From Oceanispirochaeta sp. M1 (lineage in GTDB: Bacteria > Spirochaetota > Spirochaetia > DSM-2461): DNA of 64,000 nucleotides. The position numbers were made by a program, and so were the translations under genes. Positions 17,290 to 26,172 of the stretch are shown here, one piece after another; position 1 is the first letter of the stretch, and each line of letters begins with the position of its first letter. Under the pieces are notes generated by a model. That model saw only the letters and a program-made list of their open reading frames with translations. It had not been told where the DNA came from and searched no databases. The stretch spans positions 1-64,000 of the forward strand of contig NZ_QQPQ01000012.1 in the NCBI RefSeq assembly GCF_003346715.1, read 5' to 3'.

Positions 17290-19701
17290 GTGAAAGAAGG
17301 ATATCTGAATTCAAATGAAAATTATGACAGTTATTGTCAGTATATTCTATCCAATGTCTGCTTTGATGACGAGGATGATGAGTATAATATCTGCAGTGAT
17401 ATCGTTTCTCATAAAGAGAAGCTGGATAAAGAGCTGGGACGTGATGTAGGTATTGAAGTCGCCCTTGTAGACTATATGAAAAATATCAATCAGAGGGTAC
17501 GAACACCTGATATTTTAAATAGTGCTGACATTAGACGTATTGCCCATTCAAACTCAGCACATAGCAGTTTAAAAGCTTATGATGCCTCTGTCCTATCAAG
17601 AGACATACAGGTGGAAATTGAAAGGGCCCACAGATACGGGTCTCCTTTTTCAATACTGTTGATTGATGTTATTTTGGAGGATGATAGTGTCCGGGACAGT
17701 ATCATCAACAGTCTTACAACAGATTTCAGTTATCATATACGGCTGACAGATACTGTATATCTCTATAATCGCAGTCGCTTTGTTTTGTTACTGGGGGAGA
17801 CTAATACCAATGCCGCCATCCAGACTTCCATAAATATTCAGAATGTATTCTCCCTTCCTCAGAAGATATCAAAATCCCCTTTTTATCTTAATATTGGAAT
17901 TGCCTCATACGGACTTTTTCACATTGATACAGATCATAAATTACTCACTGCAGCCGATAAAGCCCTGGATGAGGCAGGGAATACCGGAAAGGGACTCATT
18001 TATCTATATCATGGTAAGGATATTCTGGAGGTCAATGATGAAGGCATTCCCGTTGTCATCACAGATAAGATACAGAAGCGAATGGAGATTACGGGTGTTC
18101 CCATACACCCGGGTACTGCTTTGGGAACGATCTTTGTTTATAATGATCTGCTCTCTCACGAGATGGAGAGTTATGATATCAGAGAAGAAAATCTGGAGGA
18201 TGAGTACACCAGGATAGAACAGGCTATTCATGAGGTTGAGAAAGACCTGTTGGAAATGGAAGAAGAGGTTAATCATGAACTGAGTAGGGAGCATTCTGTC
18301 ATATTCCAGGCTCACAGACTGATATTGAATGACAGGCAGATTCTGGATGAGATTAAAACACAGCTTTTTGAAAGAAGGGTCAATGCGGAAGAAGTCATTC
18401 GTGATGTCTTTAAAAGATGGGAAATGCGGTTCCTGGCCTTTGATGACGAGGTTTTCAGAAATAAATCTCAGGATATTGCAGATATCTCCCGGAGGGTTCT
18501 GACAGAGCTGCAGGGAATTGAAAGTCATATACTCGAGTCGGTACCTGAGAATTCTGTTATTTTTTCCATACGCTTACTTCCCTCTGACACGGTTCATATA
18601 AACAAAAAGAATGTAAAGGCCATTGTTACCAAAGAGGGGAGCCGTTTTTCCCATACGGCGATCATTGCCAAAGCCATGAATATTCCCATGATTATTCTGG
18701 AGAATATGGATTTGACTTTAATCAGCAATGGAACCACTGTATTTATTGACGGTAGTACGGGTGCTGCTATTATTTATCCAAACCTTCAGGAAATAGGGGG
18801 GTTGAAATCACAAATTTTGAGTTACACCACAGAGTATTCCCGTTTGCAGGCTGTGCATAAGGATCATAAGGATCTCATTTACAAGGGAGAAGAAGTAAAA
18901 CTGTATACGGTGGTGGCCAGCCTGGATGAATCTGTTGAAGGAATATCTTTCGCAGCCGATGGAATCGGTCTTTTCAGAATGGAAGTATTATACCTGACCC
19001 GTGATTCCATGCCTGGTGAAGACTTTCTATTTGAGAAACTGGACAAAATACTGGAGCCCTTTAAGGATAAAGAAATAATTATCAGGCTTCTGGATATCGG
19101 TGGTGATAAGACCCTCTCCTATCTGGACATTTCGGAACGCTACAATTCCAGCCTGGGAGTTCGGGGCATAAGACTACTGATCAAGTATCCCCAGCTTTTG
19201 GAATCTCAACTGAGGGTATGTCTTAAATTGAGTTTGAAATTCAAAATAAAGATTCTTATTCCCATGGTCACAGTTGTGGAGGATGTCATTCATGTTAAAG
19301 AGATGCTTCACCGTATGATGAAAAGTTTAAATATTAAGAAGAGTATTCCTCTGGGGACTATGATAGAAACACCTGCTGCTGTTCTAGCTGCTCGGGCTAT
19401 TATAGAACAGTCGGATTTTGTCAGTATAGGGACAAATGATTTGATTCAGTACACCATGGCGGCAGACAGGGAAAAGATGAATGTGAGTCAGTACTTTGAA
19501 CAGGGCAATGTCGCCATTCAAGAGTATATCAGGATAATCTGCTCTCTGGCAGGAGAGGCCGGCAAACCATGTTATCTCTGCGGTGAACTGGCTCAGAACA
19601 CAAGTTATACAAAAGATCTTCTGGAATTGGGCTGCCGGAACTTTTCTGTTACATCTACAGTGATCCCTGTTGTAAGACAGGCCATTCTGGATCATTGTTG
19701 A
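17290..19701 (+). CDS. degenerate GGDEF domain fused to PTS enzyme I (PEP-protein phosphotransferase)
   Basis: About 803 residues from the GTG at 17290, which has GGAGG seven bases upstream; a TTG at 17257 would add 11 residues. Residues about 95-255 have a GGDEF fold (VEIERAHRYGSPFSILLIDV, LNIGIASYG, AADKALDEAGNTGKG) but the signature GG[DE]EF is replaced by N160-R-S-R-F164, so it should not make c-di-GMP. From about residue 265 it is PTS enzyme I: phosphohistidine His455 in EGSRFSHTAIIA, Arg563 in GLFRMEVLYL, LDIGGDK, and catalytic Cys764 in CGEL. It should take phosphate from PEP and pass it to an HPr-like protein. The N-terminal sensor domain replaces the GAF domain found in EI-Ntr, so a regulatory rather than sugar-uptake role is likely. 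It stands alone. Confidence 0.85.
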   Translation: MKEGYLNSNENYDSYCQYILSNVCFDDEDDEYNICSDIVSHKEKLDKELGRDVGIEVALVDYMKNINQRVRTPDILNSADIRRIAHSNSAHSSLKAYDASVLSRDIQVEIERAHRYGSPFSILLIDVILEDDSVRDSIINSLTTDFSYHIRLTDTVYLYNRSRFVLLLGETNTNAAIQTSINIQNVFSLPQKISKSPFYLNIGIASYGLFHIDTDHKLLTAADKALDEAGNTGKGLIYLYHGKDILEVNDEGIPVVITDKIQKRMEITGVPIHPGTALGTIFVYNDLLSHEMESYDIREENLEDEYTRIEQAIHEVEKDLLEMEEEVNHELSREHSVIFQAHRLILNDRQILDEIKTQLFERRVNAEEVIRDVFKRWEMRFLAFDDEVFRNKSQDIADISRRVLTELQGIESHILESVPENSVIFSIRLLPSDTVHINKKNVKAIVTKEGSRFSHTAIIAKAMNIPMIILENMDLTLISNGTTVFIDGSTGAAIIYPNLQEIGGLKSQILSYTTEYSRLQAVHKDHKDLIYKGEEVKLYTVVASLDESVEGISFAADGIGLFRMEVLYLTRDSMPGEDFLFEKLDKILEPFKDKEIIIRLLDIGGDKTLSYLDISERYNSSLGVRGIRLLIKYPQLLESQLRVCLKLSLKFKIKILIPMVTVVEDVIHVKEMLHRMMKSLNIKKSIPLGTMIETPAAVLAARAIIEQSDFVSIGTNDLIQYTMAADREKMNVSQYFEQGNVAIQEYIRIICSLAGEAGKPCYLCGELAQNTSYTKDLLELGCRNFSVTSTVIPVVRQAILDHC

Positions 19702-19785
19702 ATTTTATTGCCGTTTTTCCAGGGAGGCCTCCACCCTGGAGAAACTGCAATGATAGAAAACAAAAAATAAATACCGGGAAAGAAA

Positions 19786-20343
19786 ATGTTTGAAATTGAA
19801 ACCGATAGATTATTACTTAGAAATTGGAAACTTTCGGATAATAAAGACGTTTATCAGTATGGCAAAAGTGATTTAGTTGGGCCAAATGCTGGTTGGCCTC
19901 CACATAAATCGGAAGAGGATAGTAAGGAAATCATCAAAATGTTTATTAAAGATGATGATGTACTAGCTGTTGTATTGAAATCCAAAAATAAAGTAATTGG
20001 TGGAATAGGTCTACATAAAAGAATTCCAGATGAAGGCGTGGATGGATTAGATCAAAGAGAGATAGGGTATGTGTTAAATCCATCATATTGGGGAAATGGA
20101 TATATCCCTGAAGCGGTTAATGGCTTATTGGAAATTGGTTTCCAGAAAATGAATCTTGATTTAATATGGTGTGGTCATTTTGAAGAGAATCATAAATCAA
20201 AAAGAGTTAATGAGAAGTGCGGATTTCATTATAAATTTAAGAAGGAACGAACACTTACATTATTGAATGATAAGAAAGTTGTTACCTGTTATTACAATAT
20301 GAGTAAAGCTCAATATCTTAATAATGAACGAAATTATAAATGA
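19786..20343 (+). CDS. GNAT family N-acetyltransferase (RimJ/RimL type)
   Basis: A 185-residue acetyltransferase of the RimJ/RimL type: N-terminal IETDRLLLRNWKLSD, acetyl-CoA region REIGYVLNPSYWGNGYIPEA, and NHKSKRVNEKCGFHYKFKK near the end. It should transfer acetyl from acetyl-CoA to an amine, either a small molecule or a protein N-terminus. It is AT-rich compared with the genes on either side, with many AAA, AAT and ATA codons, which may indicate recent transfer. GGGAAAG precedes the ATG. It is the only gene in its unit. Confidence 0.8.
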   Translation: MFEIETDRLLLRNWKLSDNKDVYQYGKSDLVGPNAGWPPHKSEEDSKEIIKMFIKDDDVLAVVLKSKNKVIGGIGLHKRIPDEGVDGLDQREIGYVLNPSYWGNGYIPEAVNGLLEIGFQKMNLDLIWCGHFEENHKSKRVNEKCGFHYKFKKERTLTLLNDKKVVTCYYNMSKAQYLNNERNYK

Positions 20344-20507
20344 AAGATCACATGGCTTTGTTATAGCCAATTCTACCCCATGTTTACCCCGATTCTGAAT
20401 AAGCAGGGTAAACCGAATTCAACAAAGACATTATTGTGCGGAAATGGAAAAGTGATTTTTTTCAAAAAAAGCAGGCTAATTTAAATAAATATTTAACTGA
20501 CTGTAAA

Positions 20508-21221
20508 CTAGAGACTTATCTTCATTGCAGACAGAAACTTTTCCAGACTTGTGTTGGCAATCAGTTCCTGTGGGAAATGGAGCTCTTCTAGAAGGGGTTC
20601 ACAGTAATTTGTTTCACCCACCCGTGTGCTGAAATGGGCATCACTCCCAAGGGTGATCATTACACCCTGTTTGCGGCATTCCGAGAGGATCATTTTGTAG
20701 TTCTCCAGGGCGCCGACCCGGAATCCATGAGGACTTAAGCTGGTGTTATTCATCTCTATCAGGGTAGCTGTTTCTCCCGCGGCTTTGACCACAGCAGGGA
20801 TGTCATAGGGAAATCTGCTGTCATCTGGATGCCCCAGAATTTTCACATAAGGATTATTCATTGCACCCAGCAAAGCGTTGGTATGGTCATCTCTTGTTCC
20901 GATAGAACAGGTTTGAACGTGGAATGATGCAATTACAACCTCTAAGTGATTCATAACTTCTTCATCGAGATCAATATCTCCATCAAAGTTGATGATATTA
21001 GCTTCGGCTCCCCGAAAGATCAAAGAACCATGAATCTCTCTGGGAAGAACCCGTAAATTGTAAAAATGGAAAAGATGGGCTCCACCGGGCATTCCCGGTG
21101 AGTGATCTGTTAAAACAAAACCGGTCAGACCTTTTTCATGTGAAGCACGGGCCATTTCCTCCAGGGTTGAATAGGCATGACCGGAGGCAGTGGAATGGGT
21201 GTGAGTATCTATAGCTATCAT
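20508..21221 (-). CDS. PHP-domain metal-dependent phosphatase (YcdX-like)
   Basis: A 237-residue PHP-domain protein. Metal ligands are in the expected order: DTHTHS (residues 5-10), TDHSPG (about 39-44), the Glu of GAEANI, ASFHV, LGHPDD and the final GSDAH. The layout matches the YcdX group of phosphatases (trinuclear metal site). It probably hydrolyses a small phosphate ester in the cytoplasm; the substrate is unknown. The base composition is typical of the host, unlike the AT-rich genes on each side. The RBS is weak. Confidence 0.82.
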   Translation of the reverse strand: MIAIDTHTHSTASGHAYSTLEEMARASHEKGLTGFVLTDHSPGMPGGAHLFHFYNLRVLPREIHGSLIFRGAEANIINFDGDIDLDEEVMNHLEVVIASFHVQTCSIGTRDDHTNALLGAMNNPYVKILGHPDDSRFPYDIPAVVKAAGETATLIEMNNTSLSPHGFRVGALENYKMILSECRKQGVMITLGSDAHFSTRVGETNYCEPLLEELHFPQELIANTSLEKFLSAMKISL

Positions 21222-21368
21222 ATCTTGTTGTTATCATTTATTACTCTGAAAGTACAATACGCGATGATAATTATTTTGTTTTCCATTTATTAAACAGTGA
21301 AACGATTTAAGTACTTATATAATTTAAATTTCATGGGATCTTTAATTCAAATTACATATAATTGAAGC

Positions 21369-22310
21369 ATGTCTAATGAGATACGTAATAAACAAATAAT
21401 AAACTGGTTACTTGAAGGTGATGTTTCAGTACAGTATCAAGTATATAGAGATTTATTAGATATTAATGGAACAGAGCTCCAGGATAGAATAGAAAAAGAA
21501 GGTTGGGGTCAACACTATTTATCAAAAAGAAAATCCAACCTTCATTGGGGAGATCAATTCTATCAACCCAAATGGATATCTACCCACTATACATTACTGG
21601 ACTTAAGAAATCTTAATATCAGACCCGATCAAACTGCTGTTAAAGAAACTATAAATAATATACTTAAATCTAACATTGCTCTTGATGGCGGTATTAAGCT
21701 GGGACCTTCAACATCTCATTACAGTGATGTTTGTGTAAACGGAATGTTTTTAAATTATGCTTCCTATTTCAAGTCCGAAGAAAGAAAGTTGTATTCAATT
21801 GTTGATAGTATTTTAAATGAAGTAATGCCTGACGGTGGTTTTAATTGCAGAACCACAAGGAGTGGTGCAACCCATAGTTCCTTACATACAACGATCTCAG
21901 TACTCGAAGGTTTATATGAGTTTCAAAAGAGTGGTTTTAAATATCGGAAAGAAGAGATAAAGAACAACATAGATATGGCTGAAGAATTCATCCTCCTGCA
22001 TCAACTATATTTATCAGATAGAACTGGTGAGATCATAAACAAAGCATTCATTAAAATTCCGTATCCCTGTAGATGGAAATACGACATTCTTAGAGCGTTA
22101 GATTACTTTCAGTACACTGGTAAAAGTTTGGATTTTAGAATGAATAAAGCAATAGGCATTATACAAGATAAAAGAAATAATGATGGAACCTGGGTGGTAA
22201 ATACAGCACATCCCGGACAAGTACACTTCACTATGGAAAAAGCTGGAAAACCAAGCAGATGGAATACATTGAGGGCTTTACGAGTATTTGAGCATTTCAA
22301 TAATGGATAG
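21369..22310 (+). CDS. hypothetical protein with alpha/alpha-toroid (terpenoid-cyclase-like) repeats
   Basis: A 313-residue protein with no signal peptide or membrane helix. It contains repeated helical units with glycine-rich turns such as LDGGIKLGPSTSHYSDVCVNG, DGGFNCRTTRSGATHSSLHT and NNDGTWVV, the pattern of the prenyltransferase/squalene-cyclase alpha-alpha barrel fold. Some homologous proteins in other bacteria carry no known function. The gene is strongly AT-rich and has a poor ribosome-binding site, which fits acquisition from elsewhere. I do not assign an activity. Confidence 0.65.
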   Translation: MSNEIRNKQIINWLLEGDVSVQYQVYRDLLDINGTELQDRIEKEGWGQHYLSKRKSNLHWGDQFYQPKWISTHYTLLDLRNLNIRPDQTAVKETINNILKSNIALDGGIKLGPSTSHYSDVCVNGMFLNYASYFKSEERKLYSIVDSILNEVMPDGGFNCRTTRSGATHSSLHTTISVLEGLYEFQKSGFKYRKEEIKNNIDMAEEFILLHQLYLSDRTGEIINKAFIKIPYPCRWKYDILRALDYFQYTGKSLDFRMNKAIGIIQDKRNNDGTWVVNTAHPGQVHFTMEKAGKPSRWNTLRALRVFEHFNNG

Positions 22311-22395
22311 TTTAAAGACTTGAAAGTGATGAATGAGTTAATGATTAAGGCAAAAGTCCTGATGACAGATACAGAAAGTACCTGAGGAAAATTTA

Positions 22396-23085
22396 ATGAA
22401 AAAAAGAATAGTTATTATAACGCTCTTCATAAGTATGGTTTTTTCCTGTGCAACATATAATCTGAAGGATTACAGGGATATTGATACTATTCGTGTCGCT
22501 GCAGTGGGAGACAGCATCACCTATGGCGCATTTATTAAGAACAGAGCTGAGGAATCATATCCCGCACAGCTTCAAGCCATGTTAGGGGACGGTTGGTCTG
22601 TTCTTAATTTTGGTGTAAACGGCGCTACTTTACTGAGAAAAGGAGATTCATCCTATTGGAAAAAAAGACAGTTGATAGATGCCTATGAATTTCAACCTGA
22701 TCTGGTGATCATCAAATTGGGAACAAATGATTCAAAACAACAGAACTGGCAATATAAGGATCAATTTGTATCGGATTATGTTGAATTGATAAATAGTTTT
22801 CAGGTACTGGAAAGCCGTCCTTTGGTATACATCTGTTATCCCATTCAGGCTTATTCCGATCGATGGAGAATCAGTGAAAAAGTGATAAAAGGAGAACTTC
22901 CCGATTTTATCGATCAAATTTCACTGGTGACAGGAGTTGAGATTATTGACTTGTATACTCCCTTGAGCAATAAACCGGAATTATTTCCTGATACTATTCA
23001 TCCCAATGCCGATGGTGCCAGTATTATAGCCGAAACTATTTTTTCCAAAATAAAAGAGCTGCCCGATTATCCGAAAGTCAGATAA
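22396..23085 (+). CDS. SGNH/GDSL-family hydrolase, predicted lipoprotein
   Basis: A 229-residue esterase-type protein. The N-terminus MKKRIVIITLFISMVFSC is a lipoprotein signal with the lipid Cys at 18. SGNH blocks are present: block I VAAVGDSITYG (Ser40), the Gly of NFGVNGAT (block II), KLGTND (block III) and DTIHPNADG (Asp/His, block V). It should cleave acyl or acetyl esters, perhaps from glycans, on the outer side of the inner membrane or at the cell surface. GAGGAAA lies before the ATG. Single gene; substrate unknown. Confidence 0.82.
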   Translation: MKKRIVIITLFISMVFSCATYNLKDYRDIDTIRVAAVGDSITYGAFIKNRAEESYPAQLQAMLGDGWSVLNFGVNGATLLRKGDSSYWKKRQLIDAYEFQPDLVIIKLGTNDSKQQNWQYKDQFVSDYVELINSFQVLESRPLVYICYPIQAYSDRWRISEKVIKGELPDFIDQISLVTGVEIIDLYTPLSNKPELFPDTIHPNADGASIIAETIFSKIKELPDYPKVR

Positions 23086-23307
23086 ATGGTGGATTTACGG
23101 TGATAAGTATCCAGGATATTGATATTAATTCACTTTATAAATTCTCATAGAAAAGTAAATCTATCCCAAAATTAAATATTTAATAACTCTATATAATGTA
23201 TTGAATTAAAAACAATAAACGGGTGACCGGATGTACCTGTCAGTACAGCGATTTCAAACACGTTCATAACTTATATTCGTAGAGTTTTAGCTGTCCTTCA
23301 AGTATAA

Positions 23308-23430
23308 CAAAATGAAGATTTCTGGAAAAAACCTGAATGCTGTCCTCTTTGTGGTAATTGTACTCTCTGGGGACATGGTTCTGTATTATGTTCCAAAGAC
23401 ACAACTCTCCTGATTCGACCATACAAATAA
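23308..23430 (+). pseudogene. possible fragment of an insertion-sequence zinc-ribbon protein
   Basis: A 40-codon frame without a start reads ...KPECCPLCGNCTLWGHGS..., a C-x2-C zinc-ribbon followed by WGHG, like the N-terminal zinc-ribbon of several IS transposases and their helper proteins. The frame is closed by stops on both sides (23305-23307 and 23428-23430). The surrounding 23086-23550 is AT-rich and holds no intact gene, so I read it as the decayed remains of a mobile element. The antisense frame at 23264-23446 looks like a shadow of it. Confidence 0.35.
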
Positions 23431-23551
23431 ATAAATTATCAAACAATCCAATCGAAATACTCTATTAATGCTATTTATTAGCTATATAGTAAGCTATTAA
23501 CTTTTAAATATAAGTCGTAATGGAAATATGATCTATATGTTAATTTTAATA

Positions 23552-23579
23552 TTGACAAGGGATGAATTAGTGATAATAT
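23552..23579 (+). promoter_or_regulatory. promoter of the sugar ABC operon
   Basis: TTGACA (23552-23557) and TAATAT (23574-23579) are 16 bases apart, about 70 bases before the ATG at 23649. GGAGG lies 10 bases before that ATG. Confidence 0.55.
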
Positions 23580-23648
23580 AGCAGGCGAAAGAATAGAAAG
23601 ATATTAATTAAACATTATTGATATCAAAAAAACGGAGGATAAATTCAA

Positions 23649-24593
23649 ATGAGAAGAATTGTATTATTTTTAATCGCTGCTGTATTCACATTAACGTCAT
23701 TCAACCTTACTGCGGAGGGTCAGAAGGATGATGGTCAGCTTAAAATTGTTTATTCACAAATTGATCTTGTAAATCCCTTTTTCATAGCGAGAATGGAAGG
23801 AGCAAAAGCCAAAGCTGAAGAACTGGGTATCAAACTGATTGTTGATGATTCACAGTGTAATGTAGCTAAACAGGTTTCATCCATTGAGAATTATATTGCT
23901 CAGGGTGTAGACGGTATTGTTATGATTACAGTTGATGTTACCGCCATGACAGATGTTGTTCGTCAGGCAACAGAAGCAGGAATCCCTGTAATCTCGGTGA
24001 TTACTCTTGTTGAAGGGTCTTCCGCCAAATGTATTCTTGATGAATATGAATATGGTTTTCAGGCTGGAATCAATGCCGGTGAGTGGGTAAAAGAGGAACT
24101 GGGAGGAGCGGCAGACTGCGCTATTCTCGGATATCCTGAGATGCCTCAGAATAAATACAGAATTGACGGTATGAAAGCCGGACTGCTGTCTATCGCCCCT
24201 GCTGCAAATATTGTTTCTGACAACCAGTCTGCCAACAACACCGCAGACGGAATGAAATGTACTGAAATCCTCCTGCAGGCTAACAAAGAACTTGAAGTTA
24301 TCATCTGTCACAGTGATGCGGTAGCTCTTGGAGCCCTGGAAGCTGTAATGGCAGCAGACCGTGGAAGTGAACGCTTCTTCATCGGTGGAATTGATGCCAC
24401 TCCTCCTGCACTTGATAAAATGAAGGAGAAAGGGATTTTCAGAGCAACTGTTGATATGATGCCTTTTGCTGAAGCAGGAAATGATATTGAAATGATGGTG
24501 AAACTTATCAATGGTGAAGAAGTTGAAGATCATAATATTGACTTTGAAAGAGTAACCTGGAAAAACCTGGACGAATACCTTTCAACAAAATAG
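23649..24593 (+). CDS. periplasmic sugar-binding protein of a ribose-type ABC transporter
   Basis: A 314-residue type I periplasmic binding protein (RbsB family). A signal peptide covers about residues 1-22 (IVLFLIAAVFTLTSFNLTAEG). The mature part shows the family pattern KIVYSQIDLVNPFFIARMEG, KAEELGIKL, IENYIAQGVDGIVM and DAVALGALEAV. It captures a sugar, possibly ribose or another pentose, in the periplasm and hands it to the permease and ATPase encoded next. A 13-bp hairpin separates it from the ATPase gene, consistent with its being made in excess. Confidence 0.87.
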   Translation: MRRIVLFLIAAVFTLTSFNLTAEGQKDDGQLKIVYSQIDLVNPFFIARMEGAKAKAEELGIKLIVDDSQCNVAKQVSSIENYIAQGVDGIVMITVDVTAMTDVVRQATEAGIPVISVITLVEGSSAKCILDEYEYGFQAGINAGEWVKEELGGAADCAILGYPEMPQNKYRIDGMKAGLLSIAPAANIVSDNQSANNTADGMKCTEILLQANKELEVIICHSDAVALGALEAVMAADRGSERFFIGGIDATPPALDKMKEKGIFRATVDMMPFAEAGNDIEMMVKLINGEEVEDHNIDFERVTWKNLDEYLSTK

Positions 24594-24614
24594 AACAGTT
24601 CTTTTCTGATTCTA

Positions 24615-24645
24615 ATGCAGCCACGGCGTTTTGCTGTGGCTGCAT
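24615..24645 (+). other. 13-bp intergenic hairpin between binding-protein and ATPase genes
   Basis: ATGCAGCCACGGC pairs with GCTGTGGCTGCAT (one G-U) around a 5-base loop. There is no T-run after it and AAGGAG of the next gene follows, so it should not stop transcription fully. Such hairpins often protect the 3' end of a binding-protein message from exonucleases. Confidence 0.7.
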
Positions 24646-24664
24646 ATTTAAAAAGGAGTTCATT

Positions 24665-26155
24665 TTGGCTGAAAATATAATTCTTGAGACCAGAAATATC
24701 AGTAAAGGATTTCCTGGTGTACAGGCATTGAAAAATGTCGGGTTCAGTCTCCACAAGGGAGAAGTTCATGCGCTGATCGGCGAAAATGGCGCAGGCAAAT
24801 CAACTTTAATTAAAATATTGACCGGAGCACATCAGCCCGATGGTGGTGAGATTATTCTGGAAGGAGAAAAACTCTCCGATATGAATCCCCATCAAGCCAT
24901 GTCCTGCGGAATTTCTGCAATTTATCAGGAGTTCAATCTTATTCCCTACCTGACTGTTGCAGAAAATATGTATTTTGGAAGAGAATTCACAAAATCATGC
25001 TTTCTTGATATGGAAAAAATGAATAAGTCGGCATCTGAAATATTTGCATCTATGGGTGTTGATATTGATCCTGGAACACAGGTATCCGAACTCAGCGTTG
25101 CCTATAAACAACTTGTAGAAATTGCTAAAGCGGTCAGTCAGAATTCACGTATTCTGATTTTTGATGAACCTACTGCCGCTCTTACAAATAGTGAAACTGA
25201 AAATTTATTCAAACTGATCAAGAAGCTTCAAAACGAGGGTGTATCTATCATATATATTTCACACCGGCTTGAAGAACTTCAGATAATTGCCGACAGAATC
25301 ACAGTATTACGTGACGGGCAATATATCGATACAGTAAATATAAAAGATATAGACCGTGCAGGACTTATCAGTCTCATGGTCGGCCGGGATCTGGGAGTAG
25401 ACTTTCCAAAACCGCCTGAATCAACGGGTGATACCGTTCTGGAAGTCAGAAACATGAATACACGGGGCTTTCTGAAAGATATTAATTTCAAACTGAAAAA
25501 AGGTGAAATCCTTGGATTCGGTGGTCTTGTGGGTGCGGGACGGACTGAGATTGCCCGGGCGCTTTTCGGACTTGACCGTCTGGAATCCGGAGAGATTCTC
25601 CTGAATGGCAGCAAGGTCACAAACAAAAACCCCGGAGCTGCTATTGCAAATGGGATTGGTCTGATTCCTGAAGACCGGAAGGATCAGGGAGTCCTGCTCA
25701 ATCTGTCGATCCGTGAAAATATTGGCTATACCTTCATACAAAAGATCTCCGATGGAATCTTTATCAACAGAAGAAAAGAAAAAAAGCTGGTTGATGACTT
25801 TACAAAGAGACTGGCCATCAAGTGTTCCTCAGTAGAACAGCGGGTATCCAATCTAAGTGGTGGGAATCAGCAGAAAGTAGTCCTGGCAAAATGGCTTGCC
25901 GGTGATTGTGATGTACTGATTTTCGATGAACCCACCAGGGGAATCGATGTAGGTGCCAAGCAGGAGATCTACAACCTTATCAGGGAGCTTGCCGAGTCAG
26001 GTAAAGGAATAATACTTATCTCCTCTGAAATGCCGGAACTGATTGGAATGTCCGAACGGATCATTGTTATGCATGAGGGTGTAATTGAGGGAGAGTTGAC
26101 ATCTGAAGATGTAACTCAGGAAAAAATTCTTGATCTTGCATCAGGAAGTAAGTAA
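24665..26155 (+). CDS. sugar ABC transporter ATP-binding protein (RbsA/MglA type)
   Basis: A 496-residue protein with two ABC ATPase domains in tandem, the hallmark of the ribose/galactose class. First domain: Walker A GENGAGKST (about residues 39-47), Walker B ILIFDEPTAAL. The second domain has the usual degenerate Walker A (FGGLVGAGRTEIARALFGLD), with signature LSGGNQQKVVLAKWL and IFDEPTRGIDVGAKQE. It powers sugar import. The start is TTG, with AAGGAG seven bases upstream. The permease follows after 17 bases. Confidence 0.9.
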   Translation: MAENIILETRNISKGFPGVQALKNVGFSLHKGEVHALIGENGAGKSTLIKILTGAHQPDGGEIILEGEKLSDMNPHQAMSCGISAIYQEFNLIPYLTVAENMYFGREFTKSCFLDMEKMNKSASEIFASMGVDIDPGTQVSELSVAYKQLVEIAKAVSQNSRILIFDEPTAALTNSETENLFKLIKKLQNEGVSIIYISHRLEELQIIADRITVLRDGQYIDTVNIKDIDRAGLISLMVGRDLGVDFPKPPESTGDTVLEVRNMNTRGFLKDINFKLKKGEILGFGGLVGAGRTEIARALFGLDRLESGEILLNGSKVTNKNPGAAIANGIGLIPEDRKDQGVLLNLSIRENIGYTFIQKISDGIFINRRKEKKLVDDFTKRLAIKCSSVEQRVSNLSGGNQQKVVLAKWLAGDCDVLIFDEPTRGIDVGAKQEIYNLIRELAESGKGIILISSEMPELIGMSERIIVMHEGVIEGELTSEDVTQEKILDLASGSK

Positions 26156-26172
26156 TCATCCGGGAGGAATAA

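Noticed and set aside
19719-19739. CCAGGG/CCCTGG hairpin after the enzyme I-like gene as terminator
   Set aside because: No T-run follows on the plus strand and the stem is only 6 bp, so I do not call it a terminator.
23264-23446. 60-codon minus-strand frame in the gap before the sugar ABC operon
   Set aside because: It has no RBS, matches no family and lies antisense to the zinc-ribbon fragment, which explains the region better.
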